NCBI RefSeq assembly: GCF_000382265.1
Contig: NZ_KB907977.1
Coordinates: 159,189 to 223,188 of the forward strand
DNA from: Yoonia vestfoldensis DSM 16212
Lineage (GTDB): Bacteria > Pseudomonadota > Alphaproteobacteria > Rhodobacterales > Rhodobacteraceae
DNA: 64,000 bases
Direction: 5' to 3'
In this document: positions 1 to 8,958 of the stretch, one piece after another
Layout of the letters: every line of letters starts with the position of its first letter
Numbering within the stretch: position 1 is the first letter of the stretch
Notes under the pieces: model-generated
Seen by the model: only the letters and a program-made list of their open reading frames with translations
The model's database searches: none
Told to the model about the DNA's origin: nothing
Made by a program: the position numbers and the translations under genes

Positions 1-970
1 CAAAGCCCACGACCAGTGCCGGACGCCCTGCCCCCATCTGCGACACCGTCGCCAGAATGTCGGTGTTTTCGGCGAATTCCAGATGCGGCAGGCCGGTGGC
101 GGTTTTCTTGATCTTGCTCTGGCCTGCATTGGCGACCCGCCAATCCGCGACGGCGGCGGCAAAGACAGCCGCGGCGGCGGGCTTTGCCGCCTGCACCGCC
201 GCCAGCATGTCTGCTGCTGTCTGCACGTGCACGACATGCACGCCGTCGGGCGGCGGCACATCGGCGGGGCCGGTGATGAATGTCACCTCGGCCCCAAGTC
301 CCGCCAGCGCGCGGGCAATCGCCGTGCCTTGTGCGCCCGATGACCGGTTCGCGATATAGCGCACGGGATCAATCGGCTCATGCGTCGGGCCGGATGTGAC
401 AAGGATATGCTTGCCTTTCAGCGGACCGTCGGACAGGGCGGCCCCGATGGCGGCGATGATCTGCGGCACTTCGGCCATCCGGCCGGGGCCGAATTCGCCG
501 CAGGCCATGACACCTTCATCGGGGCCGGTCACCAGCACGCCGTCGCCGTTCAAGGTCGCCAGATTGCGCTGCGTCGCGGGGTGGTTCCACATCCGCACAT
601 TCATCGCGGGCACGATCAGCACGCGCTTGTCGGTGGCCAAAAGCAGGGTCGAGGCCAGATCATTCGCCAGCCCGCCGGCCATTTTTGCCACCAGATCGGC
701 GGTGGCCGGGGCCACGACGACCAGATCGGCAGCGCGGGACAGTTCGATATGGCCCATTTCGGCCTCATCCGTCAGGTCGAACAGGTCTTGATAAACCTTC
801 GATCCCGCCAGCGCCGACAGGCTGAGCGGTGTCACGAATTCCGCCCCCGCCTTGGTCAGAACAGGCGTCACGTGCGCGCCCTGATCGCGCAGTCGGCGCA
901 GCAGGTCGAGCGATTTGAAAGCGGCGATGCCGCCGCCCACAATCAGCAGAATATGTCGCCCCGCCAGCAT
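1..970 (-). CDS. coaBC: Bifunctional phosphopantothenoylcysteine decarboxylase / phosphopantothenate-cysteine ligase, 3' end beyond the window
   Basis: Coenzyme A biosynthesis. The CoaB half joins cysteine to phosphopantothenate and the CoaC half (an FMN flavoprotein) decarboxylates the product. About 323 residues are visible from the ATG at 970; the C-terminus runs off the left edge. The N-terminal flavoprotein part shows the catalytic-His segment (HIELSRAADLVV), the PAMNVRMW motif and the Cys motif ACGEFGPGRM. The CoaB part starts near residue 175 with GKHILVTSGPTHEPIDPVR and the RSSGAQG loop. It lies 66 bp downstream of rpoHII on the same strand and may be co-transcribed with it. Confidence is high because both halves carry their diagnostic motifs. 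Confidence 0.95.
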   Translation of the reverse strand, partial: MLAGRHILLIVGGGIAAFKSLDLLRRLRDQGAHVTPVLTKAGAEFVTPLSLSALAGSKVYQDLFDLTDEAEMGHIELSRAADLVVVAPATADLVAKMAGGLANDLASTLLLATDKRVLIVPAMNVRMWNHPATQRNLATLNGDGVLVTGPDEGVMACGEFGPGRMAEVPQIIAAIGAALSDGPLKGKHILVTSGPTHEPIDPVRYIANRSSGAQGTAIARALAGLGAEVTFITGPADVPPPDGVHVVHVQTAADMLAAVQAAKPAAAAVFAAAVADWRVANAGQSKIKKTATGLPHLEFAENTDILATVSQMGAGRPALVVGF

Positions 971-1036
971 GGTCTTTCTCCGGTCAATTCCAGTCGGACC
1001 TTAGGGCGGAACCGACCGGAAAGACAATGTGGCGTC

Positions 1037-1915
1037 TCAGGCGAAGAAGGATTGCACTTCGTTGCTTTGCGCCTCGAGGCTTTTGCGCATCTTGCCAAAG
1101 GCCGCCGCCTCCAGCTGGCGGACGCGTTCCTTGGACAGGCCAAGCTCGGACCCGAGGCTTTCCAGCGTGCGAGGCGCGTCGCGCAATTTGCGTTCGCGCA
1201 CGATGAATTGCTCGCGGTCGTTCAACGCGGACAGCGCCGTGACCAGCCACTGGCGCAGCGTGTCCGTGTCATGCGAATTCTCGACCTTTTCGGCGGCTTG
1301 CGGCGCGTTATCTTCGAGCGCGTCAATCCATTCGCGGCCTTCGTCATCGACCGATTGCGTGGCGTTAAGCGAAAAGTCGGACCCCGACAACCGACCGTCC
1401 ATCATCTGCACGTCGTGCAATGGCACGCCGACCTCGACGGCAATCAGCGCGTGCAGTTCGTGCGTTTCGATGCTGCGCCCTTCGGCAGCGGCTTCGCGTT
1501 CCAGACGGGCCTGCACGCGGCGCATGTTGAAGAACAGCGATTTCTGCGATGATGTCGACCCGGTCCGCACCATCGACCAGTTGCGCATCACGTAATCCTG
1601 AATGGATGCCTTGATCCACCAGACCGCATAGGTCGAAAACCGCACGCCGCGGTCGGGGTCGAATTTGTCGGCGGCTTTCATCAGCCCGACGGATGCTTCC
1701 TGGATCAGGTCATTCATCGGCGCGCCGTATCGCTTGAATTTCGACGCCATCGAGATCGCGAGCCGCATATAGGCGGTGATCAGGCGGTGCAGTGCTTCTT
1801 CGTCGCGCTGGTCGCGCCAGGCGTAGGCCAGACGCAGTTCTGTTTCGGCATCCAGCAATTCTGCACGCATCGCGGTCCGTGACAGTGTTTGATCAGAGAA
1901 ACCACTTACGGCCAT
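1037..1915 (-). CDS. rpoH2: RNA polymerase sigma factor RpoH, group II (RpoHII)
   Basis: Alternative sigma-32-type factor of 292 residues. Regions 2.1-2.4 occupy about residues 45-120 (YMRLAISMASKFKRYG, DLIQEASVGLMKAADKFDP, FSTYAVWWIKASIQDYVM). Region 4 with its helix-turn-helix is at about 235-285 (TLESLGSELGLSKERVRQLE). Rhodobacteraceae usually carry two RpoH paralogs; the N-terminus and the SMVRTGSTSSQKSLFFNMRR segment match the RpoHII type, which in Rhodobacter acts in singlet-oxygen and heat stress under RpoE. A good ribosome site (GGGAGAAG) precedes the ATG, and a RpoE-like promoter lies about 50 bp upstream (listed separately). The gene is divergent from cobU. Confidence 0.93.
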   Translation of the reverse strand: MAVSGFSDQTLSRTAMRAELLDAETELRLAYAWRDQRDEEALHRLITAYMRLAISMASKFKRYGAPMNDLIQEASVGLMKAADKFDPDRGVRFSTYAVWWIKASIQDYVMRNWSMVRTGSTSSQKSLFFNMRRVQARLEREAAAEGRSIETHELHALIAVEVGVPLHDVQMMDGRLSGSDFSLNATQSVDDEGREWIDALEDNAPQAAEKVENSHDTDTLRQWLVTALSALNDREQFIVRERKLRDAPRTLESLGSELGLSKERVRQLEAAAFGKMRKSLEAQSNEVQSFFA

Positions 1916-1965
1916 TATTCTTCTCCCAGATTGTCGAGCGATGGATTAACTTTTCTTTATGACTT

Positions 1966-1994
1966 TGTTACGAAGCGGATCTGAAACCGGATCA
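1966..1994 (-). promoter_or_regulatory. Candidate RpoE (ECF sigma-E) promoter of rpoHII
   Basis: On the minus strand TGATCC (1994-1989) is followed after exactly 18 bp by TAACA (1970-1966), about 50 bp before the rpoHII start codon. The Rhodobacter sphaeroides RpoE consensus is TGATCC with a TAAGA-like -10 at similar spacing, and rpoHII is a known RpoE target there. The match is by eye, and the -10 differs at one base from the consensus as I recall it. Confidence 0.5.
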
Positions 1995-2005
1995 CTTAAA
2001 CCGCC

Positions 2006-2521
2006 ATGACATCATTGCCCAAACTGACGCTTGTGCTAGGAGGCGCTGCCTCTGGAAAATCGGCCTACGCCGAGGGGCTGGTTGCGGGCAGTGGCCTGCA
2101 AAAGGTCTATATTGCAACGGCCCAAGTGTTCGACGACGAGATGGTGGCCAAGGTCGCCCGCCACCGCGACATGCGCGGCACCGGCTGGACCACGGTCGAA
2201 GAACCGCTGGACGTGGGTGCCATCTTGTCGCAGCGCGGACCGGGCAGCGCGGTGCTGGTCGATTGCGCGACGCTGTGGCTGACCAACGTGATGCTGGCCG
2301 ACCATGAAGTGCCTGCCGCCTCGGCCGCTTTCGTGCAGGCGCTTGCGGATTGCGCCGCCCCTGTCGTTGTTGTGTCGAACGAGGTGGGACAGGGCATTGT
2401 GCCCGACAACGCGCTGGCGCGGCGGTTCCGCAATGCGCAAGGCGCGCTCAACCAAGCCATCGCATCACAGGCCGACCGTGTGGTCGTCGTGATGGCGGGC
2501 TTGCCGCTGGTCCTGAAATGA
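2006..2521 (+). CDS. cobU: Bifunctional adenosylcobinamide kinase / adenosylcobinamide-phosphate guanylyltransferase
   Basis: Cobalamin nucleotide-loop assembly: phosphorylates adenosylcobinamide and then transfers GMP to it (CobU, also called CobP). The 171-residue length is typical. A Walker A loop (GGAASGKSAYAE) lies at residues 12-23, the conserved RH of the guanylylation region at about 51 (KVARHRD), and VVSNEVGQGIVP with downstream RRFRNAQGALNQ at about 126-152 is characteristic. The stop overlaps the start of the next gene (ATGA), suggesting coupled translation. No cobalamin riboswitch was seen upstream; the 90-bp divergent region to rpoHII is too short for one. Confidence 0.93.
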   Translation: MTSLPKLTLVLGGAASGKSAYAEGLVAGSGLQKVYIATAQVFDDEMVAKVARHRDMRGTGWTTVEEPLDVGAILSQRGPGSAVLVDCATLWLTNVMLADHEVPAASAAFVQALADCAAPVVVVSNEVGQGIVPDNALARRFRNAQGALNQAIASQADRVVVVMAGLPLVLK

Positions 2522-3096
2522 CGCGGTTTTGGTGGGTACGGCATGCGCCGACGCATGAGAAATCCTTTGTCGGCTGGCGTGATGTGCCTGCCGACTTGTC
2601 GGACACGGCCCTGATCGGGCGCGTCGCGGACCATCTGCCCAGCGATGCGGTGATCGTGGCATCCGACCTGCAACGGGCCTCGGCCACGGCGGATGCGATC
2701 GGGCGCGGGCGCCATCGCCTGCCCGATTTGCCCGCCCTGCGCGAGATGGATTTCGGCGTCTGGGACGGGATGGACTGGCGCGCCGTCGCCGCCCGCGACC
2801 CGGACCTCAGCCGCGATTTCTGGGAACAGCCGGGCGATCTGCGCGCCCCTGACGGCGAAAGCTGGAACGATGTCAGCACCCGTGTCGCCCGCGTGGTCGA
2901 TGACCTCACCACGCGTTTTACGGGGCGCGACATCGTGCTGGTGGCGCATATGGGTGTCATCATGACGCAAATCCAGCGCGCCTCGGGCAGTACGGCCTAT
3001 CAGGCGCTGGGCCACCAGATCGACAATCTGTCGGTGACACAGATGGCGCGTGACGGGGCGGGCTGGACCTTGGGCGCGGTCAATCATCTGCCGTGA
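2518..3096 (+). CDS. cobC: Histidine phosphatase family protein, probable alpha-ribazole phosphatase
   Basis: 192-residue member of the phosphoglycerate-mutase-like superfamily. The phospho-acceptor His motif is at residues 7-11 (RHAPT, in place of the usual RHGET), the acid segment is REMDFGVWDGMDW (about 75-87), and the second catalytic His is in VLVAHMGVIM (about 142-151). The four-base overlap with cobU supports a role as CobC, which removes phosphate from alpha-ribazole 5'-phosphate or from adenosylcobalamin phosphate late in cobalamin synthesis. Sequence alone does not separate CobC from other small histidine phosphatases, so the specific name rests on gene order. Confidence 0.75.
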   Translation: MTRFWWVRHAPTHEKSFVGWRDVPADLSDTALIGRVADHLPSDAVIVASDLQRASATADAIGRGRHRLPDLPALREMDFGVWDGMDWRAVAARDPDLSRDFWEQPGDLRAPDGESWNDVSTRVARVVDDLTTRFTGRDIVLVAHMGVIMTQIQRASGSTAYQALGHQIDNLSVTQMARDGAGWTLGAVNHLP

Positions 3097-3154
3097 TGGG
3101 GCGGATCACGCGATGTGGCTTTGCCGCGCCAGCATTGGCGGCTAACCTTTGCCC

Positions 3155-3844
3155 ATGACATATACAGTTTACATCGGTGACCGGACATTCAGCAGCTGGT
3201 CCTTGCGCGGCTGGCTGATGCTGGAAAAGTTCGGCTTGCCCTATCAGACGCGGATGGTCGGGCTTTATTCAGGCACGATGACGGCCGAGCTTGCCCGGAT
3301 ACCGCCCGCGCGTACCGTGCCTGCGATGACGACGCCGGAAGGCTTCGTTTTGACCGACAGCCTTGCCATGGCCGAAACTTTGGTCGAACGCCATCCGGAC
3401 ATCGCGCTTTATCCCACTGACCCCGCCGCACGCGCGCTGGCCCGGTCGATCTGCGCGGAAATGCATAGCGGTTTCGGCGCGTTGCGCGGCGACTGCCCGA
3501 ACATCATCAGCCATGTCTGGGACGGTTTCACGCCGTCCGCCCCCGTGCTGGCCGATCTGGCCCGGATCGAGTCTCTCTGGTCGCTGGCGCGCGCGCGTCA
3601 CGGGACCGACAGCCCCTGGCTGTTCGGGGACTATACGCTGGCGGATGTATTCTATGCGCCCGTCGCGATGCGGATCACGACATATGGTCTGCCCGTGAGT
3701 GCCGCCGCGCAGGCCTATGTCGATTCCCATCTGCGCGACCCGGCCTTTCTGGAGTGGCGCAAGGCGGCGATGACAGAGGTCCACGACCCTTGGCCTTACC
3801 CCATGGATCTGCCGCGCAAGGCCTGGCCCGTTAACCATTCGTAA
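3155..3844 (+). CDS. Glutathione S-transferase family protein
   Basis: 229 residues with an N-terminal thioredoxin-like GST domain. The opening TYTVYIGDRTFSSWSLRGW carries the SSWS(L/M)R segment typical of zeta/maleylacetoacetate-isomerase-like bacterial GSTs. The glutathione-binding segment is ARTVPAMTTPEGFVLTDSLAMAE, with the cis-proline and the following acidic/Ser pair. The C-terminal all-helical domain includes LFGDYTLADVFYAPV. The ATG at 3155 is chosen over an upstream in-frame TTG at 3149. Substrate is unknown. It stands alone between cobC and comM on the same strand. Confidence 0.85.
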   Translation: MTYTVYIGDRTFSSWSLRGWLMLEKFGLPYQTRMVGLYSGTMTAELARIPPARTVPAMTTPEGFVLTDSLAMAETLVERHPDIALYPTDPAARALARSICAEMHSGFGALRGDCPNIISHVWDGFTPSAPVLADLARIESLWSLARARHGTDSPWLFGDYTLADVFYAPVAMRITTYGLPVSAAAQAYVDSHLRDPAFLEWRKAAMTEVHDPWPYPMDLPRKAWPVNHS

Positions 3845-3886
3845 ACCGGCACCAGCTACCCGTTAACCAACAAGCGGGAGCAGCGC

Positions 3887-5401
3887 ATGGTCGCCATCGC
3901 CTATACAGTGGCCTTCGAGGGGATCGAGGCCCGATTGGTCGAGGTGCAATGCGCCGTGACGCCGGGCGTGCCCGCGTTCAATATCGTGGGCCTGCCGGAC
4001 AAGGCCGTCTCCGAGGCCCGCGAAAGAGTGCGCGCGGCGCTGACCGCGATGGCCATCGCGCTGCCGTCCAAGCGGATCACGATCAACCTCTCGCCCGCCG
4101 ACCTACCCAAAGAGGGGTCGCATTTCGACCTGCCTATCGCGCTGGCGCTGCTTGCGGCACTCGACATCATTCCGCGCGACGAGGCGGCACAGACCGTGGC
4201 CTTGGGGGAATTGTCGCTCGACGGCACCCTGGTGCCCGTGGTCGGCGCCTTGCCCGCCGCGATGACGGCGGCCAGCGAAGGGCGGATGCTGCTATGTCCC
4301 GCTGCCTGCGGGGCAGAGGCCGCGTGGGTCGGGGTGGCCAATGTGATTGCACCGAAAAGCCTGGCCGCGATGGTCCGCCATTTCACTGGCCAAAGCGTGA
4401 TCGCGCCATCGGTGCCAGGCGAGGCGCAAACCCTGACACGCAGCCGCGATTTCGCCGAAGTCAAAGGCCAGGAACGGGCCAAGCGCGCGCTGGAAATCGC
4501 CGCCGCCGGACGGCATCACCTGCTGCTGGTCGGCGCGCCGGGGTCTGGCAAATCCATGCTGGCCGCGCGGATCGCGGGTATCCTGCCGCCCTTGTCCCCC
4601 GCCGAGGCGCTGGAAACCTCGATGATCCATTCGCTCGCGGGATTGCTGGACGATGGCGGGATCAACCGCGAACGCCCGTTCCGCGAACCGCATCATACGG
4701 CGTCGATGGCGGCGATCGTCGGCGGCGGGCGCGGGGCGAAACCGGGCGAGATTTCGCTCGCGCATAACGGCGTGCTGTTCATGGACGAATTCCCCGAATT
4801 CCCGCGCACCGTGCTTGAAACCCTGCGCCAGCCGATCGAAACCGGCGAGGTCGTGGTCGCCCGCGCCAATGCGCATGTGCGCTATCCCTGCCGGTTCATG
4901 CTGGTCGCCGCCGCCAACCCCTGCAAATGCGGCTATCTGACGGACCCCGCGCGCGCCTGCACCCGCGCGCCCATCTGTGGCGAGGATTACATGGGCCGCA
5001 TTTCCGGCCCCCTGATGGACCGCTTCGATCTGCGGGTCGAGGTGCCGCCGGTCGCCTTTCAGGACCTCGATCTGCCGCAATCGGGCGAAAGCTCTGTGGT
5101 GATCGCGGCGCGGATCGCGGCGGCGCGGGCGCGGCAGACGGCCCGGTTCGCAGGGCACACCGAGGCGCGGGTCAATGCCGATGCCGAAGGCCACCTGCTT
5201 GAACAGATCGCCACACCGGACGCCGAAGGGCGCGCGCTGTTGCTGCGCGTGGCCGAGAAATTCGGCCTGTCGGCGCGCGGTTATCACCGGATTTTGCGCG
5301 TGGCGCGGACGATCGCCGACCTGGACGGGTCGGACGAGGTTCACCGCAACCACGTGGCCGAGGCTGTGGGCTATCGGCTGGCCATGGCGAAAGAGGTCTA
5401 G
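3887..5401 (+). CDS. comM: YifB/ComM-family Mg-chelatase-like AAA+ ATPase
   Basis: 504 residues. An N-terminal Lon-protease-like S5 fold (about 1-170; conserved GLPDKAVSEARERVRAAL and NLSPADLPKEGSHFDLPIALALL) is followed by an AAA+ domain with Walker A APGSGKSM (about 216-223), Walker B NGVLFMDEFPEF (about 296) and the family Cys segment NPCKCGYLTDPARAC. ComM is a hexameric helicase that promotes branch migration during integration of transforming DNA; in many genomes it is simply housekeeping. The ATG follows GGGAG. It converges on gshB. Confidence 0.93.
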   Translation: MVAIAYTVAFEGIEARLVEVQCAVTPGVPAFNIVGLPDKAVSEARERVRAALTAMAIALPSKRITINLSPADLPKEGSHFDLPIALALLAALDIIPRDEAAQTVALGELSLDGTLVPVVGALPAAMTAASEGRMLLCPAACGAEAAWVGVANVIAPKSLAAMVRHFTGQSVIAPSVPGEAQTLTRSRDFAEVKGQERAKRALEIAAAGRHHLLLVGAPGSGKSMLAARIAGILPPLSPAEALETSMIHSLAGLLDDGGINRERPFREPHHTASMAAIVGGGRGAKPGEISLAHNGVLFMDEFPEFPRTVLETLRQPIETGEVVVARANAHVRYPCRFMLVAAANPCKCGYLTDPARACTRAPICGEDYMGRISGPLMDRFDLRVEVPPVAFQDLDLPQSGESSVVIAARIAAARARQTARFAGHTEARVNADAEGHLLEQIATPDAEGRALLLRVAEKFGLSARGYHRILRVARTIADLDGSDEVHRNHVAEAVGYRLAMAKEV

Positions 5402-5427
5402 TTTCGGCTTCCGTTGGGCTCCGAAAC
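5401..5427. terminator. Stem-loop between convergent comM and gshB
   Basis: GTTTCGG (5401-5407) pairs with CCGAAAC (5421-5427) around a 13-nt loop, directly between the ends of comM and gshB. It has no U-run on either strand, so a terminator role is only suggested by position. Confidence 0.3.
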
Positions 5428-5439
5428 GCCGTGCGGAGA

Positions 5440-6393
5440 TTACGTCAAATCGCGCGCGCGCCGGCTTTCGATCGCCTGCCAGATCTTTTCGGCGATGTTG
5501 ACGCCGTCGAATCTTTCGAGTTCCTGAATACCCGTGGGCGAGGTCACGTTGATTTCCGTCAGCCAGTCACCGATCACGTCGATCCCCACGAAAACCTGGC
5601 CCTTTTCACGCAGAAGCGGCCCGATCCGGGCGCAGATTTCATGGTCGCGGTCGGTCAGCGCCACCTTTTCGGGGCGGCCGCCGACGTGCATGTTGGACCG
5701 CGTTTCGCCGGTTGCAGGGACACGGTTGATCGCGCCGACAGGCTCGCCATCGACAAGGATGATGCGCTTGTCGCCCTTGGACACCGCCGGCAGGAATTGC
5801 TGCATGATCAGCGGTTCGCGGTTGATGCCCGAAAACAATTCATGCAGCGACGCAAGGTTCGCATCACCCCCCGCCAGTTTGAACACACCCGCACCGCCGT
5901 TGCCGTAAAGCGGCTTGAGGATCACGTCACCATATTCCTCGCGGAACGCGCGCAGGGTCGGCAGGTCGCGTGCGATCATCGTCGGCGGTGTCAGGTCAGG
6001 GAAGTTCAGGACCAGCAGCTTTTCCGGGTAGTTGCGCACCCAGAACGGATCGTTGACCACCAGTGTTTCGGGGTGGATCATGTCAAGGATATGCGTCGTC
6101 GTGATGTAACCCATGTCGAACGGCGGGTCCTGACGCAGCCAGACCACATCCATGTCGCGCAAGTCGGTCTCGGTCGCCTCGCCCAGCCGGAAATGGTCGC
6201 CTCTGATGCGCTGAACATGCAAGGGCCAGCCGCGGGCGATCACGCGTCCCCGGTCATAGGCGAGCTTGTCGGGGGTATAATAGAACAATTCATGGCCCCG
6301 CGCCTGAGCCTCTTCTGCGATGCGGAACGTGCTGTCGGCATCGATGTTGATCGGCCCGATCGGGTCCATCTGAAACGCAACTTTCAACGCCAT
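5440..6393 (-). CDS. gshB: Glutathione synthase
   Basis: 317-residue ATP-grasp ligase that adds glycine to gamma-glutamylcysteine, the last step of glutathione synthesis. N-terminal [26 protein letters not shown] is the GshB signature opening. The [12 protein letters not shown] motif is at about 110-121, the ATP-grasp glycine-rich loop at [14 protein letters not shown] (about 172), and [21 protein letters not shown] near the C-terminus supplies metal and product contacts. Length is normal. It is the last gene of the rsmI-yraN-gshB minus-strand group. Confidence 0.95.
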   Translation of the reverse strand: MALKVAFQMDPIGPINIDADSTFRIAEEAQARGHELFYYTPDKLAYDRGRVIARGWPLHVQRIRGDHFRLGEATETDLRDMDVVWLRQDPPFDMGYITTTHILDMIHPETLVVNDPFWVRNYPEKLLVLNFPDLTPPTMIARDLPTLRAFREEYGDVILKPLYGNGGAGVFKLAGGDANLASLHELFSGINREPLIMQQFLPAVSKGDKRIILVDGEPVGAINRVPATGETRSNMHVGGRPEKVALTDRDHEICARIGPLLREKGQVFVGIDVIGDWLTEINVTSPTGIQELERFDGVNIAEKIWQAIESRRARDLT

Positions 6394-6460
6394 GGTGCAA
6401 CCTTTGTCAGCGGGTGATACCGCTACATGCCGCAGCGCGCGGCCCGGCGCAATGGTGCGT

Positions 6461-6817
6461 TCAGGCTTCCATGAAGGCGTTTTCGATCACGTTGACCGCC
6501 CCGCGCCTGTCAACAAGCGCCAGATCGAATCGCATGTCGGTCAATTGTCCCATTGGCTCGCCTGCGAGATACTCCGACGCGCTGGCGCAAAGCCGGTCCA
6601 TCTGCCGTCGCCCCAGACGCAGGGCAGCCTGCGCGAAGTTGGTGCTTTTCTTGACCTCGACGAAAACCAGCGTGTCACCGTCCCGCATGATCAGATCGAT
6701 TTCGCCAGATTTGCCGCGCCAGCGCCGTGCCGCGACCTGATGGGCGCGCCCAGTGTAGTCGCGCGCCACGATATCTTCGGCGGCAAGGCCCGCGTGATAG
6801 CTGGTATGACCTGTCAT
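6461..6817 (-). CDS. YraN/UPF0102-family predicted endonuclease-like protein
   Basis: 118 residues. YraN proteins have an endonuclease-like fold: here the [13 protein letters not shown] opening, [21 protein letters not shown] (about 37-57, the D...E-x-K nuclease core) and a basic C-terminal part. The biochemical role is unknown in the family. The start overlaps the rsmI stop by four bases (ATGA). The order rsmI-yraN beside an LpoA-like lipoprotein resembles the E. coli yraL-yraM-yraN arrangement, which strengthens the assignment. Confidence 0.88.
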   Translation of the reverse strand: MTGHTSYHAGLAAEDIVARDYTGRAHQVAARRWRGKSGEIDLIMRDGDTLVFVEVKKSTNFAQAALRLGRRQMDRLCASASEYLAGEPMGQLTDMRFDLALVDRRGAVNVIENAFMEA

Positions 6818-7674
6818 GACTGCTCTCCCAAACCTAGGGCGATCTGGTAGACCTGCCGTCGTGGCAGGCCCAGCGCCCCTGCCACAACCGTGGCTGCATC
6901 CTTTACACGCATCGTTTTCATCGCTTCCTTCAACGCCGCCGTCACATCGAGATCGGCCACATCGGTCGCCCCAGCACGCCCGACCAGCACGACCAGTTCG
7001 CCCTTGACGTTGCGGTCAGCATAAAGCCGCGCCACATCGTCCAGAGTTCCGCGGGTCGTTTCCTCGAATCGTTTCGTCAATTCCCGGCAGACGACTGCTT
7101 GCCGACCACCGCCCAGTATATCGCGCAAACTTGCTAACATTTCCCCAACGCGTTTTGGGCTTTCGTAAAAAACCAAGGTAAACGGCACATCGCGCAATGC
7201 GGCGATTTCGGTTTCGCGTTGCTGACGCGCGGCGGGCAGAAAACCCACAAAGGCAAACCTGTCCGTCGGCAGGCCCGATACCGTCAGCGCGGCAAGCACC
7301 GCAGAGGCACCTGGCGCGGTCGTGACGGCGACACCCGCCGCGATGGCGGCACGTCCCAATTCATAGCCCGGATCAGCGACCAACGGCGTTCCCGCCTCGG
7401 ACACATAGGCCACAGATTTGCCTGCAGCCATGTCAGCGACCAGCCTGTCGACAGCCCCTTCACCGCTGTGATCGTGAAAGGCGACGACCTTGCGTCCGTT
7501 CAGTGGAACGCCATGGATCTCCATGAGTTTCCGCGCGGTACGGGTGTCTTCGGCCGCGATCAGATCCGCTGACGCAAGAATATCGAGCGCCCGCAACGTG
7601 ACATCGCGCGCCGACCCGATAGGCGTTGCAACGAAGTACAAACCGGCAGAGAGTGGCTTGCTCAGATGATTCAT
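6814..7674 (-). CDS. rsmI: 16S rRNA (cytidine(1402)-2'-O)-methyltransferase
   Basis: 286-residue SAM-dependent methyltransferase of the tetrapyrrole-methylase fold that 2'-O-methylates C1402 in the ribosomal P site. Diagnostic segments are LYFVATPIGSARDVTLRALD (about 12-31), DLIAAEDTRTARKL (about 35-48), YVSEAGTPLVADPGYELGR (about 84-102) and the GxSA loop PGASAVLAALTVSGLP. The length is standard. It is divergent from the LpoA-like gene across about 105 bp and overlaps yraN downstream. Confidence 0.95.
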   Translation of the reverse strand: MNHLSKPLSAGLYFVATPIGSARDVTLRALDILASADLIAAEDTRTARKLMEIHGVPLNGRKVVAFHDHSGEGAVDRLVADMAAGKSVAYVSEAGTPLVADPGYELGRAAIAAGVAVTTAPGASAVLAALTVSGLPTDRFAFVGFLPAARQQRETEIAALRDVPFTLVFYESPKRVGEMLASLRDILGGGRQAVVCRELTKRFEETTRGTLDDVARLYADRNVKGELVVLVGRAGATDVADLDVTAALKEAMKTMRVKDAATVVAGALGLPRRQVYQIALGLGEQS

Positions 7675-7779
7675 GGCTGGACCCTTGCCCCCCCTGCTTT
7701 ATGATGTCGCCCAAACAATGCGCGGCGCGCCGGGTCGGTGGACCTGCCGCCTTGTGCAGCAATCAGAAGGAATAGCACG

Positions 7780-8958
7780 ATGTTCGCCCCTTTTCGTCAG
7801 GCCTGCAAGCCGGTAGCGCGCCTTTTTGCCCTTTTGTCGCTTGCATGGCTCGCGGCGTGCGACACGACCTTGCAGGACGGCGCCAATGTCGGGCCGACGG
7901 TGGACCCATCCCAGCCAGTGCAAGTGGCGCTGCTGGTGCCGGGTGGGTCGGGCGAAGGCAGCGACACGTTCCTTGCACAAAACCTCGAGAACGCGGCACG
8001 TTTGGCCATCGCAGACCTGAACGGGCCGCAGATCGCCTTGCGTGTCTACAATACCGGATCTGATCCGACACAGGCCGCCAGTGTCGCGCGGATGGCCGTC
8101 GAAGATGGTGCGCAGATCATTCTGGGGCCTCTGTTTGCCGAGGCAGCGAACGCGGCGGGCGTCGCGGTGGCCGGAAGCAACGTCAACGTGCTCGCGTTTT
8201 CCAACAATACCAGCATTGCGGGCGGGAACGTGTTTATCCTGGGGCAAACATTCGACAATACCGCGCGCAGGCTGGTGCAATACGCAAGCCGGCAGGGCGT
8301 CAACCGCTTCATGATCGCGCATGGTCAGGACATCGGCGGCGAAATGGGCCGGGACGCGATCAGCGCAGCGGTCCGTCAGAACGGGGCGCAGGTGGTCGCG
8401 ATCGAATCCTATCCATTGTCGCAAGCCGGGATCTTCTCATCGACCCGCCGGATCGTCGGCACCGCGCGGTCCTCCGGGGCGCAGGCGATCTTTACCACGG
8501 CGGGGGCGAATGCCGATCTGCCGATCATCGCCACGGGCCTGCCCGAGGCTGGCCTTGCCGTCGCCGACACCCGGCTGATCGGGCTGACCCGCTGGGATAC
8601 CGTGCCGCAGCTTTTGTCTATCCCCGGTGTCCAGGGCGGCTTGTTCGCCCTGCCCGATCAAGGCCCCGCGACATTGTTCCAGAACCGCTACAGCGCGATT
8701 TACGGATCGCAGCCGCACCCGCTGGCCGGGCTTGCCTATGACGGGATCGCCGCCGTCGGGGCGCTGATGGCCACAGGCGATGGCGCGCTGACCCGTTCCG
8801 CGCTGACCACACCCCAGGGGATCCGCGGCACTTCGGGCATGTTCCGGCTGCTGCCCAACGGACGGAATGAACGTGGCCTGGCCGTGGCCACCATCCAACA
8901 GAATCAGGTCGTGATCCTTGAACAAGCCCCTAGAAGCTTTGGCGCAGCCGGGTTCTGA
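7780..8958 (+). CDS. LpoA-like penicillin-binding protein activator, periplasmic-binding-fold lipoprotein
   Basis: 392 residues with a lipoprotein signal peptide: basic FRQACKPVAR, hydrophobic core LFALLSLAWL and lipobox LAAC with Cys at about 27. The mature part reads as a type-1 periplasmic-binding fold (QVALLVPGGSGEGSDTFLAQ, GAQIILGPLFAEAANAAG). Proteins of this kind beside rsmI/yraN are annotated as LpoA-type activators of PBP1A at the outer membrane. The ATG at 7780 is chosen because AGAAGGA precedes it. The 3' end overlaps the proposed glnD start by about 40 bp. A generic ABC-type leucine-binding protein is the alternative, but no transporter genes are adjacent. Confidence 0.75.
   Translation: MFAPFRQACKPVARLFALLSLAWLAACDTTLQDGANVGPTVDPSQPVQVALLVPGGSGEGSDTFLAQNLENAARLAIADLNGPQIALRVYNTGSDPTQAASVARMAVEDGAQIILGPLFAEAANAAGVAVAGSNVNVLAFSNNTSIAGGNVFILGQTFDNTARRLVQYASRQGVNRFMIAHGQDIGGEMGRDAISAAVRQNGAQVVAIESYPLSQAGIFSSTRRIVGTARSSGAQAIFTTAGANADLPIIATGLPEAGLAVADTRLIGLTRWDTVPQLLSIPGVQGGLFALPDQGPATLFQNRYSAIYGSQPHPLAGLAYDGIAAVGALMATGDGALTRSALTTPQGIRGTSGMFRLLPNGRNERGLAVATIQQNQVVILEQAPRSFGAAGF

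Noticed and set aside
380..1552. 390-codon plus-strand frame over coaBC and rpoHII
   Set aside because: Antisense of two real genes; no start signal or domain.
1916..2005. Cobalamin riboswitch upstream of cobU
   Set aside because: The 90-bp divergent region is too short and lacks a B12-box sequence.
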